Shown here: positions 18,114-24,710 of the stretch, piece after piece
How the letters are laid out: every line of letters begins with the position of its first letter
Position numbering within the stretch: the first letter of the stretch is position 1
NCBI RefSeq assembly: GCF_015234515.1
Contig: NZ_JADGMY010000034.1
Coordinates: 32,378-96,377 of the forward strand
Reading direction: 5' to 3'
Origin: Cellulomonas sp.
Lineage (GTDB): Bacteria; Actinomycetota; Actinomycetes; Actinomycetales; Cellulomonadaceae
Length of the DNA: 64,000 bases
The notes under the pieces: generated by a model
What the model saw: the letters and a program-made list of their open reading frames with translations, nothing else
What the model was told of the DNA's origin: nothing
Databases searched by the model: none
Program-made: the position numbers and the translations under genes

Positions 18114-18140
18114 TCCGCGAGGCGGGCTGATCCGCGAGGC
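18107..18140 (+). repeat. 17-base tandem duplication across a stop codon
   Basis: GGGCTGATCCGCGAGGC occurs twice without gap (18107-18123, 18124-18140). The first copy contains the exporter stop codon, so the duplication merely adds a second out-of-use stop. Confidence 0.8.
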
Positions 18141-18146
18141 GGGGCG

Positions 18147-18518
18147 TCAGGGGGGCGAGCCGCCCGGTGCCGGAGGGCCCAGCCCTGGGTGCGTCCGCCG
18201 CAGCACCGGTGGCGCCGCCCACCACCACGACTCGGCGAGCAGCGCGCGGACCAGGTCCGTACCCGCGACGCGCAGGTCCACCAGGACGAGGTCGGTGCCC
18301 TGGTGGTGGTCGGTCGTGGAGTACACGTCGGGGTCCTGTGCGGCGAGGGCCTGCCGCTCGCCGTCGTCCTCGACGTGCACCGTCAGCCGGTGCTCGTCCC
18401 ACATCCGTGCCACGAGCCGCCGGTGGAACCAGGCGGGCGTCCCCCAGCTCAGGCGCTCGGTGACCTCCGGGAGCGCGAGCGCCAGGCGGCGCACCACGTC
18501 GAGCTCCGTGCCGGCCAC
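18147..18518 (-). CDS. MmcQ/YjbR family protein
   Basis: 123 aa. The pattern ALPEVTERLSWGTPAWFHR, followed by a beta-rich middle and WWWAAP near the end, matches the MmcQ/YjbR small DNA-binding-like fold. GTG at 18518; its start is 12 bases from the stop of the upstream nucleotidyltransferase-like gene, so the two are probably co-transcribed. The biological role of the family is poorly known. Confidence 0.8.
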   Translation of the reverse strand: MAGTELDVVRRLALALPEVTERLSWGTPAWFHRRLVARMWDEHRLTVHVEDDGERQALAAQDPDVYSTTDHHQGTDLVLVDLRVAGTDLVRALLAESWWWAAPPVLRRTHPGLGPPAPGGSPP

Positions 18519-18529
18519 CCGAGCCGCCC

Positions 18530-19216
18530 TTAGGCCTCGGAGCCCGGGTCGGTGCGGCCGGGCCCCGCCTCGAGCCGGTCGCCTGGGTGGCCCGTCAGGC
18601 CGAGCTCGTCGGCCAGGAACATGAAGGCACGCGCGTAGGGCTGCCCCTCGATGTCCTGGCGCACGAGGTCCCAGTCGATCTGCTCGCGCAGCGCGCGGGC
18701 CATGGGCAGCAGCCACGTGAAGTCGCAGTAGTGCTCGCCGAGCACCCGCATCTTCGCCGAGATGATGTCGGTCGCGGGCAGGACGGGCATGCGCACGGCC
18801 AGCACCTCGAGCTGGTCGGCGTGCGCGAGCTGCTCCCGGGTCACGGGTTCGCCGACCATCCGGAAGATGACGTCGATCAGCTGCCCGTGGTGGTAGGCCT
18901 TGAACAGCCAGTTCTCGGCCGGTTGCTGCACGTCCAGCCCGGCCGCCGCGAGTGCGGCACGCGCCGCGTCCACGTCGTCCTGGGCGACCGCGAAGTCGGC
19001 GTCGTGGCTGGGCTCCGGGGCCCCACGGGCCCACGCGGCGTACCCGCCGACGAGCGCGAACGGGATCTGTGCCTCCAGGAGCGCCACCGCCGTGCGCCGC
19101 AGGCCGTCCTGCAGGGCCGCGCGGTCGTCGGGGGTCTCCGCGCCCGTCGGCTGCGGCAGGGGCGGCGGTGCAGCACCGGTGAGCGGCGCCGGCGCGTCTG
19201 TCGGGGTCGAGTGCAT
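18530..19216 (-). CDS. Nucleotidyltransferase family protein (AbiEii-like fold)
   Basis: 228 aa. FALVGGYAAWARG and, 10-15 residues on, HDADFAVAQ match the GG...DxD signature of minimal nucleotidyltransferases (MNT/AbiEii-type). LPATDIISAKMRVL fits the following helix. ATG at 19216. No antitoxin-like partner is adjacent; the downstream neighbour is MmcQ-like, so a toxin role is not supported. It is divergent from the EEP hydrolase. Confidence 0.7.
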   Translation of the reverse strand: MHSTPTDAPAPLTGAAPPPLPQPTGAETPDDRAALQDGLRRTAVALLEAQIPFALVGGYAAWARGAPEPSHDADFAVAQDDVDAARAALAAAGLDVQQPAENWLFKAYHHGQLIDVIFRMVGEPVTREQLAHADQLEVLAVRMPVLPATDIISAKMRVLGEHYCDFTWLLPMARALREQIDWDLVRQDIEGQPYARAFMFLADELGLTGHPGDRLEAGPGRTDPGSEA

Positions 19217-19359
19217 GGCACGGTGTCTACACCGCACCGGCGGACCGCGCGCGTCGAGACGGCCGCGGGCGCACATGACGACCACGGCCGGGGTGGACGC
19301 GCCCCGGGGTCGTGGCGGGTTGCCGTGCGGGGGCCCCGGGGACCGGTGAGAATCGCAAG

Positions 19360-20121
19360 GTGCGGCTCGCGACCTTCAACATCCTCCACGGGCGCTCGCT
19401 CGTGGACGGGCGGGTCGACCTCGACCGGTTCGCCGACGCCGTGCGGCGCCTCGACGCCGACGTCCTCGCGCTGCAGGAGGTCGACCGGGCGCAGAGCAGG
19501 TCGCACTGCGCGGACCTGACGGCAGTGGCCGCCGAGGCGATGGGCGCGCCGCACCACCGGTTCGTCGCGACCCTGCACGGCGAGCCGGGCCTGTGGGTCG
19601 CCGGCACGGGCGAGGAGCAGCCGGACACGGCCGCCTACGGCATCGCGCTGCTCTCGCGCCGACCGGTGCGAGAGTGGCACGTGCTGACGCTGCCCACGCT
19701 GCGCCGCCGCACGCCGGTGCGGTTCCCGGGCTCGCGCTGGCCCGAGCTCGTCCGGGACGAGCCCCGCACCGCGCTCGGCGCGGTCGTGGACGACGAGCGT
19801 GGGCCGCTGACCGTGATCTGCACCCACCTGACGTTCATCCCGGGGTGGAACGTGCGGCAGCTGCGTCACCTGGTGCGTGAGACGCGCACGCTGCCGGGTG
19901 CAAAGGTCGTCATGGGGGACCTCAACCTGGCGGGCGAGCAGCCGGCGCGGCTGTCCGGGCTGCAGTCGCTCGCGCAGGCGCCCACGTTCCCGGTCGACGA
20001 GCCCGTGCGCCAGCTCGACCACGTCCTCGCCGGGCCGGGCGTCCACGCGTCGGGCCCGGGCCGGGCGCTCGACCTGGGACTGTCGGACCACCGGGCCCTC
20101 GTCGTCGACGTCTCCCGCTGA
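19360..20121 (+). CDS. Endonuclease/exonuclease/phosphatase (EEP) family hydrolase
   Basis: 253 aa metal-dependent phosphoesterase. Motifs in order: ATFNILHG, LALQEVDRAQSR (metal Glu), VMGDLNLAG (Asp, Asn) and LSDHRALVVDV (Asp-His). No signal peptide. GTG at 19360; GAGAAT eight bases upstream could be the -10 of a leaderless transcript. The substrate, nucleic acid or a small phosphoester, cannot be assigned. Confidence 0.88.
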   Translation: MRLATFNILHGRSLVDGRVDLDRFADAVRRLDADVLALQEVDRAQSRSHCADLTAVAAEAMGAPHHRFVATLHGEPGLWVAGTGEEQPDTAAYGIALLSRRPVREWHVLTLPTLRRRTPVRFPGSRWPELVRDEPRTALGAVVDDERGPLTVICTHLTFIPGWNVRQLRHLVRETRTLPGAKVVMGDLNLAGEQPARLSGLQSLAQAPTFPVDEPVRQLDHVLAGPGVHASGPGRALDLGLSDHRALVVDVSR

Positions 20122-20366
20122 TCCTCGCTGGGGCGCGGAGGATAGGACGCCCGGCGTGAGGGCGCAGCCCCGGAGCGGACAAGCCGGGAGGGATCTCGCG
20201 AGTCGGACGAGCGTTTGCGCCCGTGCTGCCGCTCGGGTCACGGTGGACGATGTCCGACGGCGTCGGACCGGGGCACGTCGTCCCGCCCGTGGTGCGGCCG
20301 TGGCCGCCGACGCGGCGGGGCCGCGGGTGCCGGCCGACGTCCCCAGGCCCTGGGAGAGGAGCACCC

Positions 20367-20639
20367 GTGCTCACACTGACCGACACCGCCCGCACCGCCG
20401 TCGAGACCCTCACGAGCCAGGCCGGTCTGCCCGAGGAGGGCGGCCTGCGCATCGCCGAGCAGGAGACGGGAGGCTTCGAGCTCGAGCTCGTCGCCGCCCC
20501 GGACCCGGGGGACGACGTGGTCGCCGAGGGCGCGGCCCGCGTCTACGTCGACCCGCGCACGTCCCAGACGCTCGCCGAGCAGCTGCTCGACGTGGAGGCG
20601 ACGGAGACGGGGGCCGTCTTCACCCTGACGCACCAGTGA
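20367..20639 (+). CDS. HesB/IscA-like protein lacking cysteines
   Basis: 90 aa. LTLTDTARTAVETLTSQAG, GLRIAEQE and DPRTSQTLAEQLLDVE follow the HesB/IscA beta-fold. However, there is not a single cysteine, whereas Fe-S carriers need three. It therefore cannot carry a cluster in the usual way and may be a structural relative found in actinobacteria. GTG at 20367 follows GAGAGGA. The preceding 245 bases hold a TAGGAC element near 20141 that could be its -10. Convergent with an FMN reductase. Confidence 0.75.
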   Translation: MLTLTDTARTAVETLTSQAGLPEEGGLRIAEQETGGFELELVAAPDPGDDVVAEGAARVYVDPRTSQTLAEQLLDVEATETGAVFTLTHQ

Positions 20640-20690
20640 CGCACCGGTGACGCACCGGGTGCCGCACGCCTGGCGCGTCGCAGCGTCCGA

Positions 20691-20719
20691 GGGGCCGACC
20701 ACCACCGGTGGTCGGCCCC
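20691..20719. terminator. Bidirectional hairpin terminator
   Basis: Perfect 13-base arms (GGGGCCGACCACC and complement) with a 3-base loop, between the convergent HesB-like and FMN reductase genes. Confidence 0.75.
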
Positions 20720-20748
20720 TCGTCGTCGGGTCCGTGCGCGGGCGGCGG

Positions 20749-21369
20749 TCAGGAGCCGCCGAGCATGTCCTCGAAGGACGGCACGGCGTCGTACAGCCCG
20801 GTCCGGGTGACCGGCTCGCGGGCCGCGACGCGCTGGGCGAGCTCGGCGGCCGCCCGTCGGATCCGGGCGGGCAGCGGCTTGACCTGCTCGGTGCCCGCGT
20901 CGGCCCAGTCGTCCGTCGCGGCGAAGACCGACGTCGGCACGACGTCCGCGTGCAGGTAGGCGAACAGCGGGCGCAGCGCGTGGTCGAGCGCCAGCGAGTG
21001 ACGCGCGGTGCCGCCGGTCGCGCCCAGCAGCACGGGGGTTCCGTCGAGCGTGTCGGGGGCGAGCACGTCGACGAACGACTTGAACAGCCCCGCGTACGAC
21101 GCGGCGTACACCGGTGACACCGCGATGACGCCGTCCGCACCCGCCAGGGCGCTCTGAGCGGCCGCGAGGTCCGGACGGGCGTAGCCGGTCAGGGTCATGT
21201 CGACGACGTCGTGCGCCAGACCGCGCAGCTCGACGACCTCGACGACCGCATCGACGCCGCGCGCGGTGAGATCGGCGACGGTGGCCTCGGTGAGGCGGTC
21301 GGCCAGGATGCGGGTCGACGACGGCTGCGACAGCCCGCCGGAGACGACGACGATCGATCGGGACGTCAC
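20749..21369 (-). CDS. NAD(P)H-dependent FMN reductase, CE1759 family
   Basis: 206 aa flavodoxin-fold reductase. VVVSGGLSQPSSTRILAD is the phosphate-binding loop and VSPVYAASYAGLFKSFVD the flavin region. It reduces FMN for a partner monooxygenase, which is encoded on the same strand just upstream (CE1758-type LLM protein). GTG at 21369 follows AGGAGG. The 323-base gap to that partner is filled by a palindromic repeat array, unusual for a functional pair. Confidence 0.88.
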   Translation of the reverse strand: MTSRSIVVVSGGLSQPSSTRILADRLTEATVADLTARGVDAVVEVVELRGLAHDVVDMTLTGYARPDLAAAQSALAGADGVIAVSPVYAASYAGLFKSFVDVLAPDTLDGTPVLLGATGGTARHSLALDHALRPLFAYLHADVVPTSVFAATDDWADAGTEQVKPLPARIRRAAAELAQRVAAREPVTRTGLYDAVPSFEDMLGGS

Positions 21370-21399
21370 GGGGTCCTCCTGGGGACGTGCTGGGCGGGA

Positions 21400-21690
21400 C
21401 TGGATTGCACTCTCGCGGGAGAGGGGGGTGACTGGATCGTCCTCTCGCGGTGAGAGTGCAATCCAGTTGCTTCCGGGGAGGGGGCTGGATTGCCCTCTCG
21501 CGGGAGGGGGTGGCTGGATCGTCCTCTCGCGGTGAGAGTGCGATCCAGTTCGCTTCGGGGAAGGTGGCTGGATTGCTCTCTCGCGCGGGAGGGGGTGACT
21601 GGATTGCACTCTCGCGGTGAGAGGGTGATCCAGTTGCTTCCGGGGAGGGGGCTGGATTGCACTCTCGCGGTGAGAGGGTGATCCAGTTTC
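21400..21690. repeat. Palindromic tandem repeat array, ~84 bp period, 3.5 copies
   Basis: Seven blocks start with CTGGAT followed by a CTCTCGCG core, at 21400, 21432, 21485, 21514, 21568, 21599 and 21652. Short blocks (about 29-32 bases) and long blocks (about 53) alternate, giving a composite period of 82-85 bases. Long blocks are palindromic: arms of the type CTGGATTGCACTCTC pair with GAGAGTGCAATCCAG around GCGGT. The array fills the whole gap between two co-directional flavin genes and ends at the stop codon of the upstream one. There are no unique spacers, so it is not CRISPR. Confidence 0.9.
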
Positions 21691-21692
21691 CT

Positions 21693-22880
21693 TCAGGGGA
21701 GGGTGGTGGCGCCGGCGGCCTCGGCGGCGGCGAGGTCGTCCTCGGCGGCCTTGCCCGTCCAGTGGTCCGCGGTCGCGGCCTGCTGCACGTGGACGCGCCC
21801 GGCGGCGCGGGCGGCGGCGACGCGCTCGGCGTGCGTCGGCGGGTTCGCCGGGACGTCGGCGGGACGGCGGGACTCGGCCTCCCTGCGGAGCACGGGCACG
21901 ACGTCCTCGGCGAGGATGTCGATCTGCTCGAGCACGGTCTTGAGCGGCAGGCCGGCGTGGTCCATGAGGAACAGCTGGCGCTGGTAGTGGCCGACCTGCT
22001 CCCAGAACGCGCCGTACCGGTCGATGACCTGCTGCGGGCTGCCGACGGTCAGCGGCGTCTCGCGCGTGAAGTCCTCCATCGACGGGCCGTGCCCGTAGAC
22101 GGGGGCGTTGTCGAAGTACGGGCGGAACTCGTCCCACGCGTCCTGGCTGTTCTTGCGCATGAACACCTGCCCGCCCAGGCCGACGATCGCCTGGTCCGCG
22201 CGGCCGTGGCCGTGGTGCTCGTACCGCTGCCGGTAGAAGTTCACCATCTGCGCGGTGTGCTCCATGGGCCAGAAGATCGCGTTGTGGAGGAACCCGTCGC
22301 CGTAGTAGGCGGCCTGCTCGGCGATCTCGGGGGAGCGGATCGAGCCGTGCCACACGAACGGCGCGACGCCGTCGAGCGGGCGGGGCGTCGAGGTGAACCC
22401 CTGCAGGGGGGTGCGGAACTTGCCGGACCAGTCGACGACGTCCTCCTCCCACAGCCGGCGCAGCAGCGCGTAGTTCTCGATCGCGAGCGGCAGGCCCTGG
22501 CGGATGTCCTTGCCGAACCACGGGTAGACGGGGCCGGTGTTGCCGCGGCCCATCATGAGGTCCATGCGGCCGTCGGCGATGACCTGGAGCATCGCGTACT
22601 CCTCGGCCAGGCGGACGGGGTCGTTGGTGGTGATGAGCGTCGTGGCGGTGGACAGCACGATGTTCTTGGTGCGGCCCGCGAGGTAGCCGAGCATCGTCGT
22701 GGGGGACGACGGGACGAACGGCGGGTTGTGGTGCTCGCCGGTGGCGAAGACGTCGAGCCCGGCGGCGTCGGCGTGCTCGGCGATGGTGAGCATCGCGCGC
22801 ACGCGCTCCGTGTCGTCCGGGGTCCGTCCGGTCGTGGGGTCCGTGGTCACGTCACCGACGGAGAAGATCCCGAACTGCAT
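21693..22880 (-). CDS. LLM class flavin-dependent oxidoreductase, CE1758 family
   Basis: 395 aa luciferase-like monooxygenase. MQFGIFSVGDVTTDP, ATGEHHNPPFVPSSP, STATTLITTNDPVRLAEEY and the GRGNTGPVYPWFG region are typical of this family. Reduced FMN would be supplied by the FMN reductase encoded downstream on the same strand. The alanine-rich C-terminus (after ~340) is an extension beyond the barrel. The substrate is unknown. The intergenic palindrome array lies directly after its stop. Confidence 0.9.
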   Translation of the reverse strand: MQFGIFSVGDVTTDPTTGRTPDDTERVRAMLTIAEHADAAGLDVFATGEHHNPPFVPSSPTTMLGYLAGRTKNIVLSTATTLITTNDPVRLAEEYAMLQVIADGRMDLMMGRGNTGPVYPWFGKDIRQGLPLAIENYALLRRLWEEDVVDWSGKFRTPLQGFTSTPRPLDGVAPFVWHGSIRSPEIAEQAAYYGDGFLHNAIFWPMEHTAQMVNFYRQRYEHHGHGRADQAIVGLGGQVFMRKNSQDAWDEFRPYFDNAPVYGHGPSMEDFTRETPLTVGSPQQVIDRYGAFWEQVGHYQRQLFLMDHAGLPLKTVLEQIDILAEDVVPVLRREAESRRPADVPANPPTHAERVAAARAAGRVHVQQAATADHWTGKAAEDDLAAAEAAGATTLP

Positions 22881-22981
22881 GCTGCACCTCGCTCATCGAG
22901 TTCATGCGTTTGCATCGAACAGGTGGCTCAACGGGCCCGGCGGCGCAGGTATTCCGGTCGTCCGGTGGCGCGTCGCGCGGG

Positions 22982-23194
22982 TCACCCGGCGGGAGCGGGC
23001 CCCGGGGTCGGGAAGACGAGGGACGTCGACACGACGGTGGTCGTCCGCACGGTGTCCGTCAGGAGTGCCGCCGTGAGCTCGACCGCCGACGACACCACGA
23101 GCAGCACCAGGAGCAGGCTCAGCACGGCGAGCCGCACCCACGTGCCGCGGGTCACGAGGCCTGCGGCACGCGCGTCACTCGAGGACGAGCGCAT
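22982..23194 (-). CDS. Small membrane protein of SipW cluster
   Basis: 70 aa. A hydrophobic helix (residues ~22-45) is followed by AALLTDTVRTTTVVSTSLVF, which parallels SALFTDQDSLSGAITTGTVV just after the signal of the TasA-like protein two genes upstream. ATG at 23194 follows GGAGG and overlaps the end of the signal peptidase gene by 20 bases, so the three genes are translationally coupled. It may be a very small SipW-type substrate or an anchor; this is inference. Confidence 0.65.
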   Translation of the reverse strand: MRSSSSDARAAGLVTRGTWVRLAVLSLLLVLLVVSSAVELTAALLTDTVRTTTVVSTSLVFPTPGPAPAG

Positions 23195-23888
23195 CGACCC
23201 TCCTGTCGTCCTGCGGGCGCTCGGCGCGGTGGGCGCGCCGCCGCCCCTCCAGCACCGAGACCACCTCGAGCGTCGCGAGGGCGAGCAGGGGCGGGACGAG
23301 CATGACCGCGCGGCCTCGCGGCGACGTCGCCCACGACAGCACGGGACCCCAGCCGTGGTGGACCTCCAGCAGCACACCCTGCACCCGCTCGACCGGTGTG
23401 GCGTTCGCGTCCGGGCTGTCGTTCGCGTCGCCCTGGGTCCGGATGTAGGGCTGCAGGACGGGCTGGCCGTCGTCGCCCAGGACCGGCTCCATGCGGCCCG
23501 ACCCGTCACCGACCTCGCGCATCGCCGGCAGGCGGTGCAGGGACACGATGCGGTGGGTCACCAGCCCGGTCTGGCCGACCGGCTGGAACGTGACCACAAG
23601 GTTCGGCTTGAGCTCGGAGGCGTCCGACACCGCCCGCAGGACCACGACGTCGCCGGCCAGGAACCGCGGTGCCATCGAGCCGGACGTCACGATCAGCAGC
23701 CGCTGACCCTGCGCCTGGTACCACAGCGGCGCCGCGAGCGAGGCGACGAAGGCCACGACCCCCACGGTCACCACGGTCCACAGCGCCACGCTCGTCGTGC
23801 GTCGCCACCAGGGCGTGCGAGGGCGGGCCGCCGGGCGCGACGCGCGGCGGTCGACGAAGGGCTGCGGGGCCTGGCGGTCCGGGGTCAA
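23175..23888 (-). CDS. Signal peptidase I, SipW/ER-like type
   Basis: 237 aa membrane protease. A basic cytoplasmic N-terminus, a membrane helix (~33-55), the nucleophile Ser71 in TSGSMAPRF, and His112 in VTHRIV in place of the lysine of ordinary bacterial signal peptidases mark the SipW/archaeal-ER class. TQGDANDSPD supplies the conserved Asp residues. A second helix is near the C-terminus. TTG start at 23888, seven bases after the TasA-like stop. Expected to process the SipW-type signals of its two neighbours. Confidence 0.88.
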   Translation of the reverse strand: MTPDRQAPQPFVDRRASRPAARPRTPWWRRTTSVALWTVVTVGVVAFVASLAAPLWYQAQGQRLLIVTSGSMAPRFLAGDVVVLRAVSDASELKPNLVVTFQPVGQTGLVTHRIVSLHRLPAMREVGDGSGRMEPVLGDDGQPVLQPYIRTQGDANDSPDANATPVERVQGVLLEVHHGWGPVLSWATSPRGRAVMLVPPLLALATLEVVSVLEGRRRAHRAERPQDDRRVDALVLE

Positions 23889-23895
23889 GGCCGTC

Positions 23896-24576
23896 TCAGT
23901 TGTTCACCGTCTGCTCGGAGTCGAGCTGGAACGTCAGCTCGGCGGCCGTGTTCTGGTAGTCGTCGTCCGCGTCGATCGACATGTCGACGCGCACGCACAG
24001 CGTCTCCGACCTGACCACGGCGTCGAGCGGGCGGTCACCGGGCTGCAGGCCCGTCGCCGGGTGGCCGACGATCGGGGCCAGGTCCGGACCGGGCGGGAGC
24101 CCGAAGTCGCCGTCCACGAGGTTCCCCGTGTCGCCCAGGGGCACGGCGTCGTCCGTGCCCGCGAGCGTGCAGGCGGGCACCGCGAAGATGCGCGTCCGCA
24201 GCTGGGTGCGCAGGTCGCCGGGGCCGGGGACGCCCGTGGTGGGCGTCGTCGTCGCGGCAGCCATGCTCACGGCGTACCGGAGCGCGAGGGAGCCCTCGTT
24301 GCTCACCGTCAAGGGTGCGAAGACGCTCCCGCCGGGTGCCAGGCCCTCGAGGGGCAGCTCGAACTGCGCGCCGTCGGCCGTGAGCACCACGGTGCCCGTC
24401 GTGATGGCGCCGCTCAGGGAGTCCTGGTCGGTGAACAGGGCCGACGTCGTCAGTGACGTCACGCCCACGCCCGCGAGGAGGAGGATCGCCCCCGTGGCCC
24501 AGACCCGGCGACGTCGCGCCACGTCCTGCCGCGACGGTTCGGGGTCGATCATGTCCTCGAGCAGCTCGTCCATCAT
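23896..24576 (-). CDS. TasA-like protein with SipW-dependent signal peptide
   Basis: 226 aa. A basic N-terminus (DVARRRRVW) leads to a hydrophobic helix ending LTTSALFTDQDSLSGAITTGTV, the typical SipW-dependent signal and camelysin/TasA start. The mature part is beta-rich with three cysteines or fewer. In Bacillus such proteins form biofilm fibres; in actinobacteria the role is undetermined. ATG at 24576 (or 24573) follows GAAGGGG. First gene of a three-gene operon with its own peptidase. Confidence 0.8.
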   Translation of the reverse strand: MMDELLEDMIDPEPSRQDVARRRRVWATGAILLLAGVGVTSLTTSALFTDQDSLSGAITTGTVVLTADGAQFELPLEGLAPGGSVFAPLTVSNEGSLALRYAVSMAAATTTPTTGVPGPGDLRTQLRTRIFAVPACTLAGTDDAVPLGDTGNLVDGDFGLPPGPDLAPIVGHPATGLQPGDRPLDAVVRSETLCVRVDMSIDADDDYQNTAAELTFQLDSEQTVNN

Positions 24577-24672
24577 CGCGTCGGCCCCTTCTCCGCGTCG
24601 CGCCCCATCGCCGGCCGCAGTCCGCCTGCTTCGTCCCCCATCGGCGCGGGCTGCGTCGACCTTGAGGACAAC

Positions 24673-24710
24673 GCGGCAACTTCACCCGATCGGGTGAAGC
24701 GAGCTGCCGC
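24673..24710 (-). terminator. Terminator palindrome overlapping the GGDEF-EAL stop codon
   Basis: CTTCACCCGATCGGGTGAAG at 24680-24699 is a perfect 20-base palindrome, flanked by GCGGCA (24673-24678) and TGCCGC (24705-24710). The stop codon at 24682-24684 lies inside the stem. Confidence 0.65.

Noticed and set aside
18530..19216. AbiE-type toxin-antitoxin system
   Set aside because: The nucleotidyltransferase fold fits, but no AbiEi-like antitoxin gene is adjacent.
21400..21690. CRISPR array
   Set aside because: Blocks repeat almost entirely, with no unique spacers of constant length and no cas genes.
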